In this document: piece by piece, positions 25,609 to 32,753 of the stretch
How the letters are laid out: every line of letters begins with the position of its first letter
Numbering within the stretch: position 1 is the first letter of the stretch
Assembly: GCF_004139715.1 (NCBI RefSeq)
Contig: NZ_CP035544.1
Span: 434,001-498,000 of the forward strand
DNA: 64,000 nt
Direction: 5' to 3'
Source of the DNA: Muriicola soli
GTDB lineage: Bacteria; Bacteroidota; Bacteroidia; Flavobacteriales; Flavobacteriaceae
Notes under the pieces: model-generated
What the model was told of the DNA's origin: nothing
Databases searched by the model: none
The model's input: only the letters and a program-made list of their open reading frames with translations
Translations under genes and position numbers: made by a program

Positions 25609-26957
25609 GTAAATTCAATTTTCATAGGGTTTACTTTATCGGAATAGGCGGTATCGGAATGTCTGCCTTGGCGCGCTATTTTACCTTTTTGGGGAAACCG
25701 GTTGCCGGCTATGACAAAACTTCATCACCGCTTACCCTGGAATTGGAAGATCTCAGAATTGATATCCATTATAAGGATGAATTGACCTTAATTCCTGAAC
25801 CCTTCTTAAATGCTGAAGATACCCTTGTGGTTTATACTCCTGCGGTACCAAAGGACCTGAAAGAATGGATCTATTTTAGGGATAAGGGATTTACGGTAAA
25901 AAAGAGATCAGAAGTGCTGGGAATCATCACCAATGACACTTTCTGCTTTGCTGTCGCAGGTACCCACGGAAAAACTACAACTTCCAGTATTCTGGCACAT
26001 CTTCTCAAAGAGACCGGAACCCCATTAACTGCTTTTCTAGGCGGTATATCAGAAGACTTCAATAGCAATTTTGTTTGGGAAGGCAATGAGTTTTCAGTAG
26101 TTGAAGCCGATGAATTTGACCGATCGTTTCTTCAGTTAAGACCCGACGTTGCCTGTATTACTTCTATGGATGCCGATCACCTCGATATCTACGGTGATGA
26201 AGAAGCTTTGAAAAAGTCCTTCAGGGATTTCGCTGCCAACCTTAAGCCCAACGGAAAGCTATTTGTCAGGAATGGGCTACCCGTGCAGGGAATCACCTAT
26301 GGGATCGATGACAACTCGGACTATTGTATAAAAAATATTAAAATTGAACATGGCACCTACATTTTTGATTTGGGCACCCCCGAAACTGTGCTAAAAGGGG
26401 TGAAATTCAACAAACCCGGCAGACATAATCTGCTGAATGGTTTAGTGGCTTTCGCAATGGCGATTCAGGCCGGTCCCCCGCTGGATCGCCTTGCAGAAGC
26501 TTTGGAATCCTTTAAAGGTGTAAGGCGTAGATTTTCGTATAAGATCAAGGCAGACAATTTGATTTTCATCGATGACTACGCACATCATCCGACGGAAATA
26601 GATGCTGTTTTCGATGCGATCAAGGAAATGCATCCCGATACTAAAATCCTTACGGTTTTTCAGCCTCATCTGTATTCAAGAACACGAGATTTCTTAAACG
26701 ACTTTGCAAAAAGTTTGTCAAGATTTGACAGTATCCTCTTGTTGGATATTTATCCGGCTCGTGAAAAACCTATTCCGGGAGTTAGCTCACAACAATTACT
26801 CAAACTCATTCAGAATCCTATGAAAAAGCTGGTTGCAAAACAGGATCTGGCTAAAGAAATAAAGGCGCAAAAACCACAAGTCCTGGTCACCATGGGAGCG
26901 GGGGATATCGGACTTGAAGTAGAATCATTAAAACAAGCATTGGAATATGAAAATTAA
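25605..26957 (+). CDS. murC: UDP-MurNAc:L-alanine ligase
   Basis: First amino acid addition to UDP-MurNAc. The 450 residues contain the N-terminal GIGGIGMSALA loop, the ATP motif GTHGKTTTS, EADEFDRSF, SMDADHLDIYGD, DDYAHHPTEI and FQPHLYSRT motifs, all typical of MurC. It overlaps ftsQ by 11 bases. Confidence 0.95.
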   Translation: MSKFNFHRVYFIGIGGIGMSALARYFTFLGKPVAGYDKTSSPLTLELEDLRIDIHYKDELTLIPEPFLNAEDTLVVYTPAVPKDLKEWIYFRDKGFTVKKRSEVLGIITNDTFCFAVAGTHGKTTTSSILAHLLKETGTPLTAFLGGISEDFNSNFVWEGNEFSVVEADEFDRSFLQLRPDVACITSMDADHLDIYGDEEALKKSFRDFAANLKPNGKLFVRNGLPVQGITYGIDDNSDYCIKNIKIEHGTYIFDLGTPETVLKGVKFNKPGRHNLLNGLVAFAMAIQAGPPLDRLAEALESFKGVRRRFSYKIKADNLIFIDDYAHHPTEIDAVFDAIKEMHPDTKILTVFQPHLYSRTRDFLNDFAKSLSRFDSILLLDIYPAREKPIPGVSSQQLLKLIQNPMKKLVAKQDLAKEIKAQKPQVLVTMGAGDIGLEVESLKQALEYEN

Positions 26958-27666
26958 TTGGAACTATATCAAAATATTAGTCCTAATAATTTGTATAACA
27001 GGACTTTACGCATTCTCAAATAAAAGAAATCTCGACAGACCCATAAAGGAGATGGAGATTGTATTTGAAGGAGACAACAATTTATACCTGTCTCAGGAAA
27101 TGGTTAATAAATTGTTAATACAAAATTTTGGAAGTGTCCTCAAGCTGGGCAAAGAAAAATTAGTTTTGAATACTATAGAAAAGGTCATCGAGACCCATAA
27201 TATGGTAAAAAGCGCCCAGGTATATCTTACTATTGATGATAAACTTACATCTAAAATTTTCCAAAGGCAGCCCATAGGTCGTGTAGAGGGAATTACAACA
27301 TTTTACCTAGATGAGGAGGGTAAATCTATGCCATTATCCAAGTTGCATTCTGCCCGTGTGCCTATCATCACTGGCGAGATCACAGGAAAGAGTCTGGATG
27401 ATGTTTTTGAAATATTGAAGTTTATAAACCAGGATGAATTTTTTAGAAAAAATGTCATCGGGATACATATAGAAGCGGAAGAAAGGTATCAATTGAAATT
27501 TCGGGTTGAAGACTTTATCGTTGACCTTGGAAATGTTGATGACCTGGAGAAGAAATTCAAAAATTTCAAAGCCTTTTATGCCAAGGCTTTAAAAGATAAG
27601 TCCTTAAGGGATTACGCAGTTGTGAATTTAGAGTTTGACAATCAAGTAGTGTGCACTAAAATTTAA
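26947..27666 (+). CDS. ftsQ: Cell division protein FtsQ
   Basis: Bitopic divisome protein, 239 residues. A short cytoplasmic tail and one membrane span (about 8-24) are followed by a POTRA-like domain (IKEMEIVFEGDNNLYLSQEMV and after) and the FtsQ beta domain. Sequence similarity to the E. coli protein is low, as usual; identity rests on topology, the POTRA-like start and its place between murC and ftsA. The start lies inside murC. Confidence 0.88.
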   Translation: MKINWNYIKILVLIICITGLYAFSNKRNLDRPIKEMEIVFEGDNNLYLSQEMVNKLLIQNFGSVLKLGKEKLVLNTIEKVIETHNMVKSAQVYLTIDDKLTSKIFQRQPIGRVEGITTFYLDEEGKSMPLSKLHSARVPIITGEITGKSLDDVFEILKFINQDEFFRKNVIGIHIEAEERYQLKFRVEDFIVDLGNVDDLEKKFKNFKAFYAKALKDKSLRDYAVVNLEFDNQVVCTKI

Positions 27667-27670
27667 GACC

Positions 27671-28993
27671 ATGGAACAAGAAAATTACTCAGTAGGCCTC
27701 GATATAGGAACCACCAAAATAGTGGCTATCATCGGTAAGGAAAACGAATACGGCAAGATAGAAGTGCTGGGGATAGGTCGTTCCAAAAGCCTCGGCGTTC
27801 ACCGGGGAGTAGTGAATAATATCACCCAGACTATAAAATCGATTCAGCAAGCCGTAGAACAGGCCGAGGCCAATTCAGGATTAAAGATAGGCTCGGTAGT
27901 CGTTGGCATAGCCGGACAGCATATCCGCAGTCTACAGCACAGCGATTACATCACAAGGGCAAATTCGGAGGAGGTGATCAATGAAGACGATCTGGAGAAA
28001 TTATGTAACCAGGTTTACAAATTGGTGATGCTACCCGGAGAGGAGATCATCCACGTTTTGCCACAGGAATACAAGGTAGACGGACAGGCAGAGATCAAAC
28101 AACCCATCGGGATGTACGGAGGGAGGCTAGAGGCCAATTTCCACGTAGTGGTGGGACAGGTGTCTTCCATAAAGAACATCGGAAGATGCATTAAAAGTGC
28201 AGGTTTGGATCTGTACAACATTACCCTAGAACCCCTGGCATCCTCAGAAGCTGTGTTGAGTCAGGAAGAAAAAGAAGCAGGTGTAGCCCTGATCGACATA
28301 GGAGGCGGTACAACAGACCTGGCCATCTTCAAGGATGGAATTATCAGGCATACTGCTGTTATTCCCTTTGGAGGTAATGTGATCACAGAAGACATCAAAG
28401 AAGGCTGTTCTATTATAGAAAAGCAGGCAGAACTTTTAAAGATAAAATTCGGTTCAGCATGGCCCGGAGAAAATAAGGATAATGAAATAGTCTCTATCCC
28501 GGGCTTACGCGGAAGGGAGCCTAAAGAAATCACCCTTAAAAATTTATCCAAGATCATTCATGCACGTGTAGTTGAGATCGTTGAACAGGTATATGTTGAG
28601 ATCAAGAACTACGGTCATGAGGAGCAAAAGAAAAAGTTAATTGCCGGTATCGTCCTTACCGGTGGGGGTAGCCAGCTGAAACATCTAAAACAGTTGGTGG
28701 AGTACATCACCGGAATGGATACGAGAATTGGATATCCCAATGAGCATTTAGCAGGAGATTCGGAGGCAGAAATTGCCAGTCCGCTTTACGCAACTGCGGT
28801 GGGATTACTAATGAATGCCGTAGAGAATAAGGACAAACGCAGGTTGAAGACAATAGAAGAAGAACAGGAAAGGGAAATGGTCCTGGAAGGGCATGATGAG
28901 ATGGGAACAGCCACGGCAGCGAAGAAGGAACGAAAATCAGTATTTGACCGGTGGTCTGAAAAGCTCAAGGATTTTCTAGACAACGCAGAATAA
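27671..28993 (+). CDS. ftsA: Cell division protein FtsA
   Basis: Actin-like protein that anchors FtsZ to the membrane. The 440 residues have the phosphate 1 motif VGLDIGTTKI, the inserted 1C subdomain (about 85-165), phosphate 2 DIGGGTTDLAI, and the adenosine motif LTGGGSQLKHL. The C-terminus ends in a predicted amphipathic helix (FDRWSEKLKDFLDN), the expected membrane-targeting sequence. It lies 4 bases after ftsQ and 36 before ftsZ. Confidence 0.95.
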   Translation: MEQENYSVGLDIGTTKIVAIIGKENEYGKIEVLGIGRSKSLGVHRGVVNNITQTIKSIQQAVEQAEANSGLKIGSVVVGIAGQHIRSLQHSDYITRANSEEVINEDDLEKLCNQVYKLVMLPGEEIIHVLPQEYKVDGQAEIKQPIGMYGGRLEANFHVVVGQVSSIKNIGRCIKSAGLDLYNITLEPLASSEAVLSQEEKEAGVALIDIGGGTTDLAIFKDGIIRHTAVIPFGGNVITEDIKEGCSIIEKQAELLKIKFGSAWPGENKDNEIVSIPGLRGREPKEITLKNLSKIIHARVVEIVEQVYVEIKNYGHEEQKKKLIAGIVLTGGGSQLKHLKQLVEYITGMDTRIGYPNEHLAGDSEAEIASPLYATAVGLLMNAVENKDKRRLKTIEEEQEREMVLEGHDEMGTATAAKKERKSVFDRWSEKLKDFLDNAE

Positions 28994-29029
28994 ATTAAAG
29001 CATATCATTTAACCAGTAATAAAAGCATC

Positions 29030-30964
29030 ATGAACAAGAACACCGAATTTGAAAGTATTTCCTTTGACCTCCCCAAGAATCAAAGCAATGTAATAAAAGT
29101 GATCGGCGTTGGCGGCGGTGGCAGCAATGCTATAAATTACATGTTTCAGGCGGGAATCAATGGAGTTGATTTTGTAATATGTAACACAGACTCACAGGCA
29201 CTTCAAAACAGCCCTGTACCCAATAAGATACAGTTAGGGGTGTCCCTGACAGAAGGATTGGGGGCCGGAGCCAACCCTGAGGTGGGGGAGCAGGCCGCAG
29301 TTGAAAGCATGGAAGACATCAAACGCATGCTGGATACTACGACAAAAATGATCTTTATTACAGCCGGAATGGGTGGAGGAACAGGTACTGGTGCTGCTCC
29401 TGTCATTGCAAAACAGGCGAAGTCAATGGATGTGCTAACTGTGGGGATTGTTACCATGCCCTTCCAGTTTGAAGGTAAAATGAGATGTCAGCAGGCTCAA
29501 AAAGGTATTGAGCGCCTGAGGGAACACGTAGATTCATTGATCATTATCAACAACAACAAACTCCGGGAAGTATATGGTAACCTTGGCTTTAAAGCGGGTT
29601 TTTCTAAGGCAGATGAAGTGCTGGCCACTGCCGCCAGGGGCATTGCAGAAGTAATTACCCACCACTATACACAGAATATAGATTTAAGAGACGCCAAAAC
29701 AGTGCTCTCCAATAGCGGGACCGCAATAATGGGTTCATCTATGGCATCGGGTTCAGCAAGGGCACAGGAGGCTATCATGAAAGCGCTGGATTCGCCACTG
29801 CTCAATGACAACAAGATCAACGGGGCGAAAAATGTACTGTTGTTGATTGTATCAGGCACAAAAGAAATAACTATTGATGAGATCGGTGAGATCAATGATC
29901 ACATTCAAATAGAGGCAGGACACGGCGCTAATATCATCATGGGAGTAGGTGAGGATGAAACCCTGGGGGATGCTATTGCCGTTACCGTAATAGCAACCGG
30001 TTTTAACGTAGATCAGCAGGATGAAATTGTCAATACCGAATCAAAAAAAATCATCCATACGCTGGAAGAGGACCAAAAAGCAGAACAACAATTGATGGAT
30101 TCTGAGGAAGTGGTTCACGAACTGGTTATGGAAGAAGAAGAAACGGAACCCATAGTAAAACATGTTTTAGAGGTAGAGGAGGAGATGGATTTAATTCCTA
30201 CCACCAATTTTATCCGGAATTTTAATGTCTTTTACGATGAGGTAGTTGCCGAGAATGTAGATGAGGACAGTTTTATTATCATCGATTCAAAAGAAGCTGT
30301 TTTTGATATCGAAGTGGTAGATCCGATCACAGTATCTTCATTGGATAAGAATAAGGAGCAGATGGCCATGAGTTTTGACATGCCCCTATCCAAGAAAGAG
30401 GATGCAGAGGAAATAGAGGAGGATAAGGAACATGTGATCACCTTCACTCTTGACGAGGAGATTAGCGATATGGATGTCAATGAGCACATCGAGGTCATTC
30501 CCGTACTCGAATACAATAAGGACGGAGAAAAGCGCTACAGCCTTGATGATTATATGGAGTTGGAATCCAAATTGACCGGAGCGCGTTCAAAGGCAGAAGA
30601 CTTTGACCCTAAGATCATTGAAGATGAACTGGTTTTTGAACACAAAACCGTAAGCGCCTATGAACAATCCAATAAGGAGTCAAGTCCGGAGGAGATAGAC
30701 CCCATGTCATCACCCATAGAAGAGCTATTAAAGGCCAGGGCAGATGAGCGTAGAAAAAAGCTCAAGGATTTTAATTATAAGTTTAAAAATAGCCTGGGTC
30801 ATATTGAAGAAATTGAAAAAGAACCTGCCTATAAGCGGCAGGGGGTAAACCTTAATGACAGCCCCAAAGAAGGAAAGGTCTCCCGGACAACTCTAGGAGA
30901 AGACAGCAATGACGAAATACAATTGCGTTCCAATAATTCCTTCTTACACGATAATGTAGACTAG
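29030..30964 (+). CDS. ftsZ: Cell division GTPase FtsZ with a long acidic C-terminal region
   Basis: Tubulin-like GTPase that forms the Z ring. The GTPase domain (about 20-330) has GVGGGGSNAINYM, the tubulin signature GMGGGTGTG at 113-121, and the synergy-loop NNNKLREV region. The remaining part, about residues 330-644, is very acidic, low in complexity and predicted disordered; E. coli FtsZ has only 383 residues in all. Long linkers are common in Flavobacteriia. The C-terminal tail (IQLRSNNSFLHDNVD) is the likely FtsA-contact peptide. It is last in the dcw cluster and is followed by a terminator. Confidence 0.95.
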   Translation: MNKNTEFESISFDLPKNQSNVIKVIGVGGGGSNAINYMFQAGINGVDFVICNTDSQALQNSPVPNKIQLGVSLTEGLGAGANPEVGEQAAVESMEDIKRMLDTTTKMIFITAGMGGGTGTGAAPVIAKQAKSMDVLTVGIVTMPFQFEGKMRCQQAQKGIERLREHVDSLIIINNNKLREVYGNLGFKAGFSKADEVLATAARGIAEVITHHYTQNIDLRDAKTVLSNSGTAIMGSSMASGSARAQEAIMKALDSPLLNDNKINGAKNVLLLIVSGTKEITIDEIGEINDHIQIEAGHGANIIMGVGEDETLGDAIAVTVIATGFNVDQQDEIVNTESKKIIHTLEEDQKAEQQLMDSEEVVHELVMEEEETEPIVKHVLEVEEEMDLIPTTNFIRNFNVFYDEVVAENVDEDSFIIIDSKEAVFDIEVVDPITVSSLDKNKEQMAMSFDMPLSKKEDAEEIEEDKEHVITFTLDEEISDMDVNEHIEVIPVLEYNKDGEKRYSLDDYMELESKLTGARSKAEDFDPKIIEDELVFEHKTVSAYEQSNKESSPEEIDPMSSPIEELLKARADERRKKLKDFNYKFKNSLGHIEEIEKEPAYKRQGVNLNDSPKEGKVSRTTLGEDSNDEIQLRSNNSFLHDNVD

Positions 30965-30996
30965 TTAATTTTGTTCGGTTGTTTCAACCCTTCTTC

Positions 30997-31034
30997 AGCC
31001 CGGAATGATTCCCTTCGTTTCGGGTTTATTTTTT
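30997..31034 (+). terminator. Intrinsic terminator of the dcw cluster
   Basis: AGCCCG and CGGGTT arms around a loop of about 18 bases, with a further AA/TT extension inside, followed by TTTATTTTTT. It lies 33 bases after the ftsZ stop. Confidence 0.7.
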
Positions 31035-31063
31035 AACTTCACAATTCCAAAAAAAATTGAGTT

Positions 31064-31512
31064 ATGAGCTTACAGGATAAGGTAATGCAGGAAATGAAAA
31101 CGGCAATGAAAGCTAAGGATTCCGTTGCCCTTGAGTCGCTACGGGCTATCAAATCGGCCTTGTTGTTAGCGCAAACTGATAAAGGGGGGGCAAAGGCCTT
31201 ACGGAGGAAGAGGAAATAAAAATGGTTCAGCGACTAGTAAAGCAGAGGAAAGACAGCGCAGCTATCTTCAATGAACAAGGACGGCAGGATCTCGCCCAGG
31301 CAGAAATAGCTCAGGTGGCTGTGATTGAGAAATTTTTACCCGAACAACTGGATGAAGCGGAAATAGAAAAAGTGGTGGTTGCCACCATTGAGGATATGGG
31401 AGCCAGCGGGATGAAAGACATGGGTCCGGTGATGGGCAGGGTTTCCAAAGAACTGGCCGGAAAAGCTGATGGAAAAACGATCTCAGGAATCGTTAGAAAG
31501 CATTTAAATTAA
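31064..31512 (+). pseudogene. GatB/YqeY domain protein, interrupted by a frameshift at a G run
   Basis: YqeY-like protein (the C-terminal tRNA-binding-like domain of GatB/GatE as a stand-alone protein), about 149 residues if joined. Frame 1 runs from ATG 31064 (MSLQDKVMQEMKTAMKAKD) through ALLLAQTDKGG and ends at a TAA at 31217-31219. The family sequence continues in another frame (TEEEEIKMVQRLVKQRKDSAAIF to the stop at 31512). The switch lies at seven G at 31184-31190; one more G, or two fewer, restores the frame. The second half has an internal ATG at 31222. Either a sequencing error in a homopolymer, a true inactivation, or slippage. Confidence 0.8.
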
Positions 31513-31522
31513 GTCGGGACAA

Positions 31523-31846
31523 GTGGATAGTTCTGAGCTTAAAGCGTTGTTGAAATCCGCAATCACAAGGACGGAGAAGCGCATAGCTCAATACCGGGAT
31601 TTAAGCAGACCCGTATCACCCGATAATGCTATTGGAAGGGTGTCCAGGATGGATGCCATCAACAACAAAGGCGTTATGGAAGCAGCTCTGCGCAAGGCAG
31701 AAGATCAGTTAAGAGGCCTGAAACGCAATTTCTCCATGTTGGGAACAGATGACTTTGGCAAATGTTTAAAGTGCCGGGAGAAGATACCTATTGAACGTAT
31801 TTTATTAGCTCCGGAAAGTTCTTTTTGTGTAAATTGCGCTCGCTAA
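31523..31846 (+). CDS. DksA/TraR-type C4 zinc finger protein
   Basis: Small protein of 107 residues starting at GTG. An N-terminal helical hairpin (residues about 1-75, with RTEKRIAQYRDLSRP) precedes a C4 zinc finger with CLKC and CVNC pairs near the C-terminus. The family binds in the secondary channel of RNA polymerase; DksA itself has a longer coiled coil with an acidic tip (DxxDxA), not seen clearly here. It lies 10 bases after the yqeY-like gene, a likely transcript partner, and just before tRNA-Arg. Confidence 0.8.
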   Translation: MDSSELKALLKSAITRTEKRIAQYRDLSRPVSPDNAIGRVSRMDAINNKGVMEAALRKAEDQLRGLKRNFSMLGTDDFGKCLKCREKIPIERILLAPESSFCVNCAR

Positions 31847-31862
31847 GAAAAAATGAAAACAA

Positions 31863-31936
31863 GGCCGCGTAGTTCAACTGGATAGAATATCAGATTTCGG
31901 CTCTGAGGGTTGGGGGTTCGAATCCTCCCGCGGTCA
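31863..31936 (+). tRNA. tRNA-Arg (anticodon TCG)
   Basis: Folds as a full cloverleaf: acceptor arms 31863-31869 and 31929-31935, D stem GTTC/GAAT with a 9-base loop, anticodon stem TCAGA/TCTGA with loop TTTCGGC and anticodon TCG at 31897-31899, a 5-base variable loop, and T stem GGGGG/CCTCC with loop TTCGAAT. The discriminator is A31936. CCA is not encoded. It reads CGA and possibly other CGN arginine codons. Confidence 0.95.
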
Positions 31937-31947
31937 CTACAAGCACC

Positions 31948-31977
31948 AAACCCCGCAACGGTAGTTGTGGGGTTTTT
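31948..31977 (+). terminator. Intrinsic terminator after tRNA-Arg
   Basis: Twelve-pair stem AAACCCCGCAAC / GTTGTGGGGTTT with one G-T pair, a 4-base loop GGTA, and a following T run. It lies 11 bases past the mature tRNA end. Confidence 0.85.
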
Positions 31978-32033
31978 AGTTTCCTAAAGCGCCAATTTAA
32001 GCTTGCTTAAAGCTGGCGCTAGGGAAACTAAAA
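31974..32033. repeat. Imperfect inverted repeat after the tRNA terminator
   Basis: TTTTAGTTTCC...AGCGCC on the left pairs with GGCGCT...GGAAACTAAAA on the right, with small bulges and an inner ATTTAAGC/GCTTAAA part. The left arm overlaps the T run of the terminator. It forms a hairpin of about 20 pairs. Confidence 0.75.
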
Positions 32034-32081
32034 CCGCATTGGCCCTGTCCCATGCAGGTTTGGTATTTCCAGATGGGAACG

Positions 32082-32150
32082 CAATGAGGCTCACCGAGCT
32101 GTAGTGAGGTAATCCATCACGAAGCGAAGTTTTCTTTTTTTAGTTTTCAA
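32082..32150. repeat. Direct repeat, copy 1
   Basis: Begins CAATGAGGCTCACCGAGC, shared exactly with copy 2, continues with a diverged GTAGTGAGGT...ACGAAG part and ends TTAGTTTTCAA. It contains the short inverted repeat CTCAC/GTGAG. Confidence 0.75.
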
Positions 32151-32178
32151 CGCGCCCGCCCGCCTTTGGTGGCGAACA

Positions 32179-32244
32179 CAATGAGGCTCACCGAGCGCAG
32201 TGAGGTGATCCTCGCCTTACGAAGTCATCTTTGTTAGTTTTCAA
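32179..32244. repeat. Direct repeat, copy 2
   Basis: Same 18-base start as copy 1, offset by 97 bases, then GCAGTGAGGT, a diverged middle with TTACGAAG, and the same TTAGTTTTCAA end. The CTCAC/GTGAG hairpin is conserved. Confidence 0.75.
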
Positions 32245-32379
32245 AAGCTCTGCCCAAATTTGTTTGTGAGTATAGAGCCGGTCGCTAATCCTGTTAATCG
32301 CCTGAAGCACTAATCCTTTACATCCAATATTAGCATATCCTTAACAGGGGAAACAAAATCATTCACTAAATTTGACTTC

Positions 32380-32685
32380 ATGAGGCAAAACGCTGTAAAA
32401 ATTCTTTTCTCTTTTATTTTACTCGGACTTTTTCTGGGAGCAAAAGGGCTTAGCTATCACGCATTGTCTCATGATGACAAAGGGGATACCATAAGCTGCG
32501 AACTTTGTGAGTTTGCACTTCTAAATGAAACTATCTCCTATGATCTGGCAGTGCAAACTGACTTCCCTGCACCATTCGTGCATAATCTGATACAAGAGAC
32601 TTCTTGTTCTTTGTCTGAGGTAAACATTGAAGATCCTTTTTATCAAATCCTCTTTGGCAGGCCGCCCCCATTTTATCTGGTATAA
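32380..32685 (+). CDS. Small secreted protein with His/Cys motifs, upstream of a TonB receptor
   Basis: No named family recognised. The 101 residues start with a signal or anchor segment (about 5-24), then HALSH and, twelve residues later, CELC, then an amphipathic middle and a C-terminal GRPPPFYLV. The His and Cys pattern could bind a metal (inference). It stands 68 bases before a TonB-dependent receptor in the same direction, and the group is probably one transcript. A possible -7 element lies only 5 bases before the ATG. Confidence 0.65.
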   Translation: MRQNAVKILFSFILLGLFLGAKGLSYHALSHDDKGDTISCELCEFALLNETISYDLAVQTDFPAPFVHNLIQETSCSLSEVNIEDPFYQILFGRPPPFYLV

Positions 32686-32753
32686 TTTCCCACCGGAACA
32701 AGCTCCCTTAGGTACTCTTTTTCTTTGAGGCCTCTTAATTTATACTTTTTTCA

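Larger units (their letters stand above)
31937..32379. other. Spacer downstream of tRNA-Arg, repeat-rich, no gene seen
   Basis: No reading frame with family resemblance is visible. It holds a terminator, a 60-base imperfect inverted repeat and two copies of a 66-70-base direct repeat, listed separately. The last 100 bases before the next gene show only a TAAATTTG at 32367-32374 that resembles a -7 element, 5 bases before the ATG. Confidence 0.7.

Noticed and set aside
32082-32244. Possible insertion sequence remnant
   Set aside because: No transposase fragment, no terminal inverted repeats and no target duplication; kept only as direct repeats.
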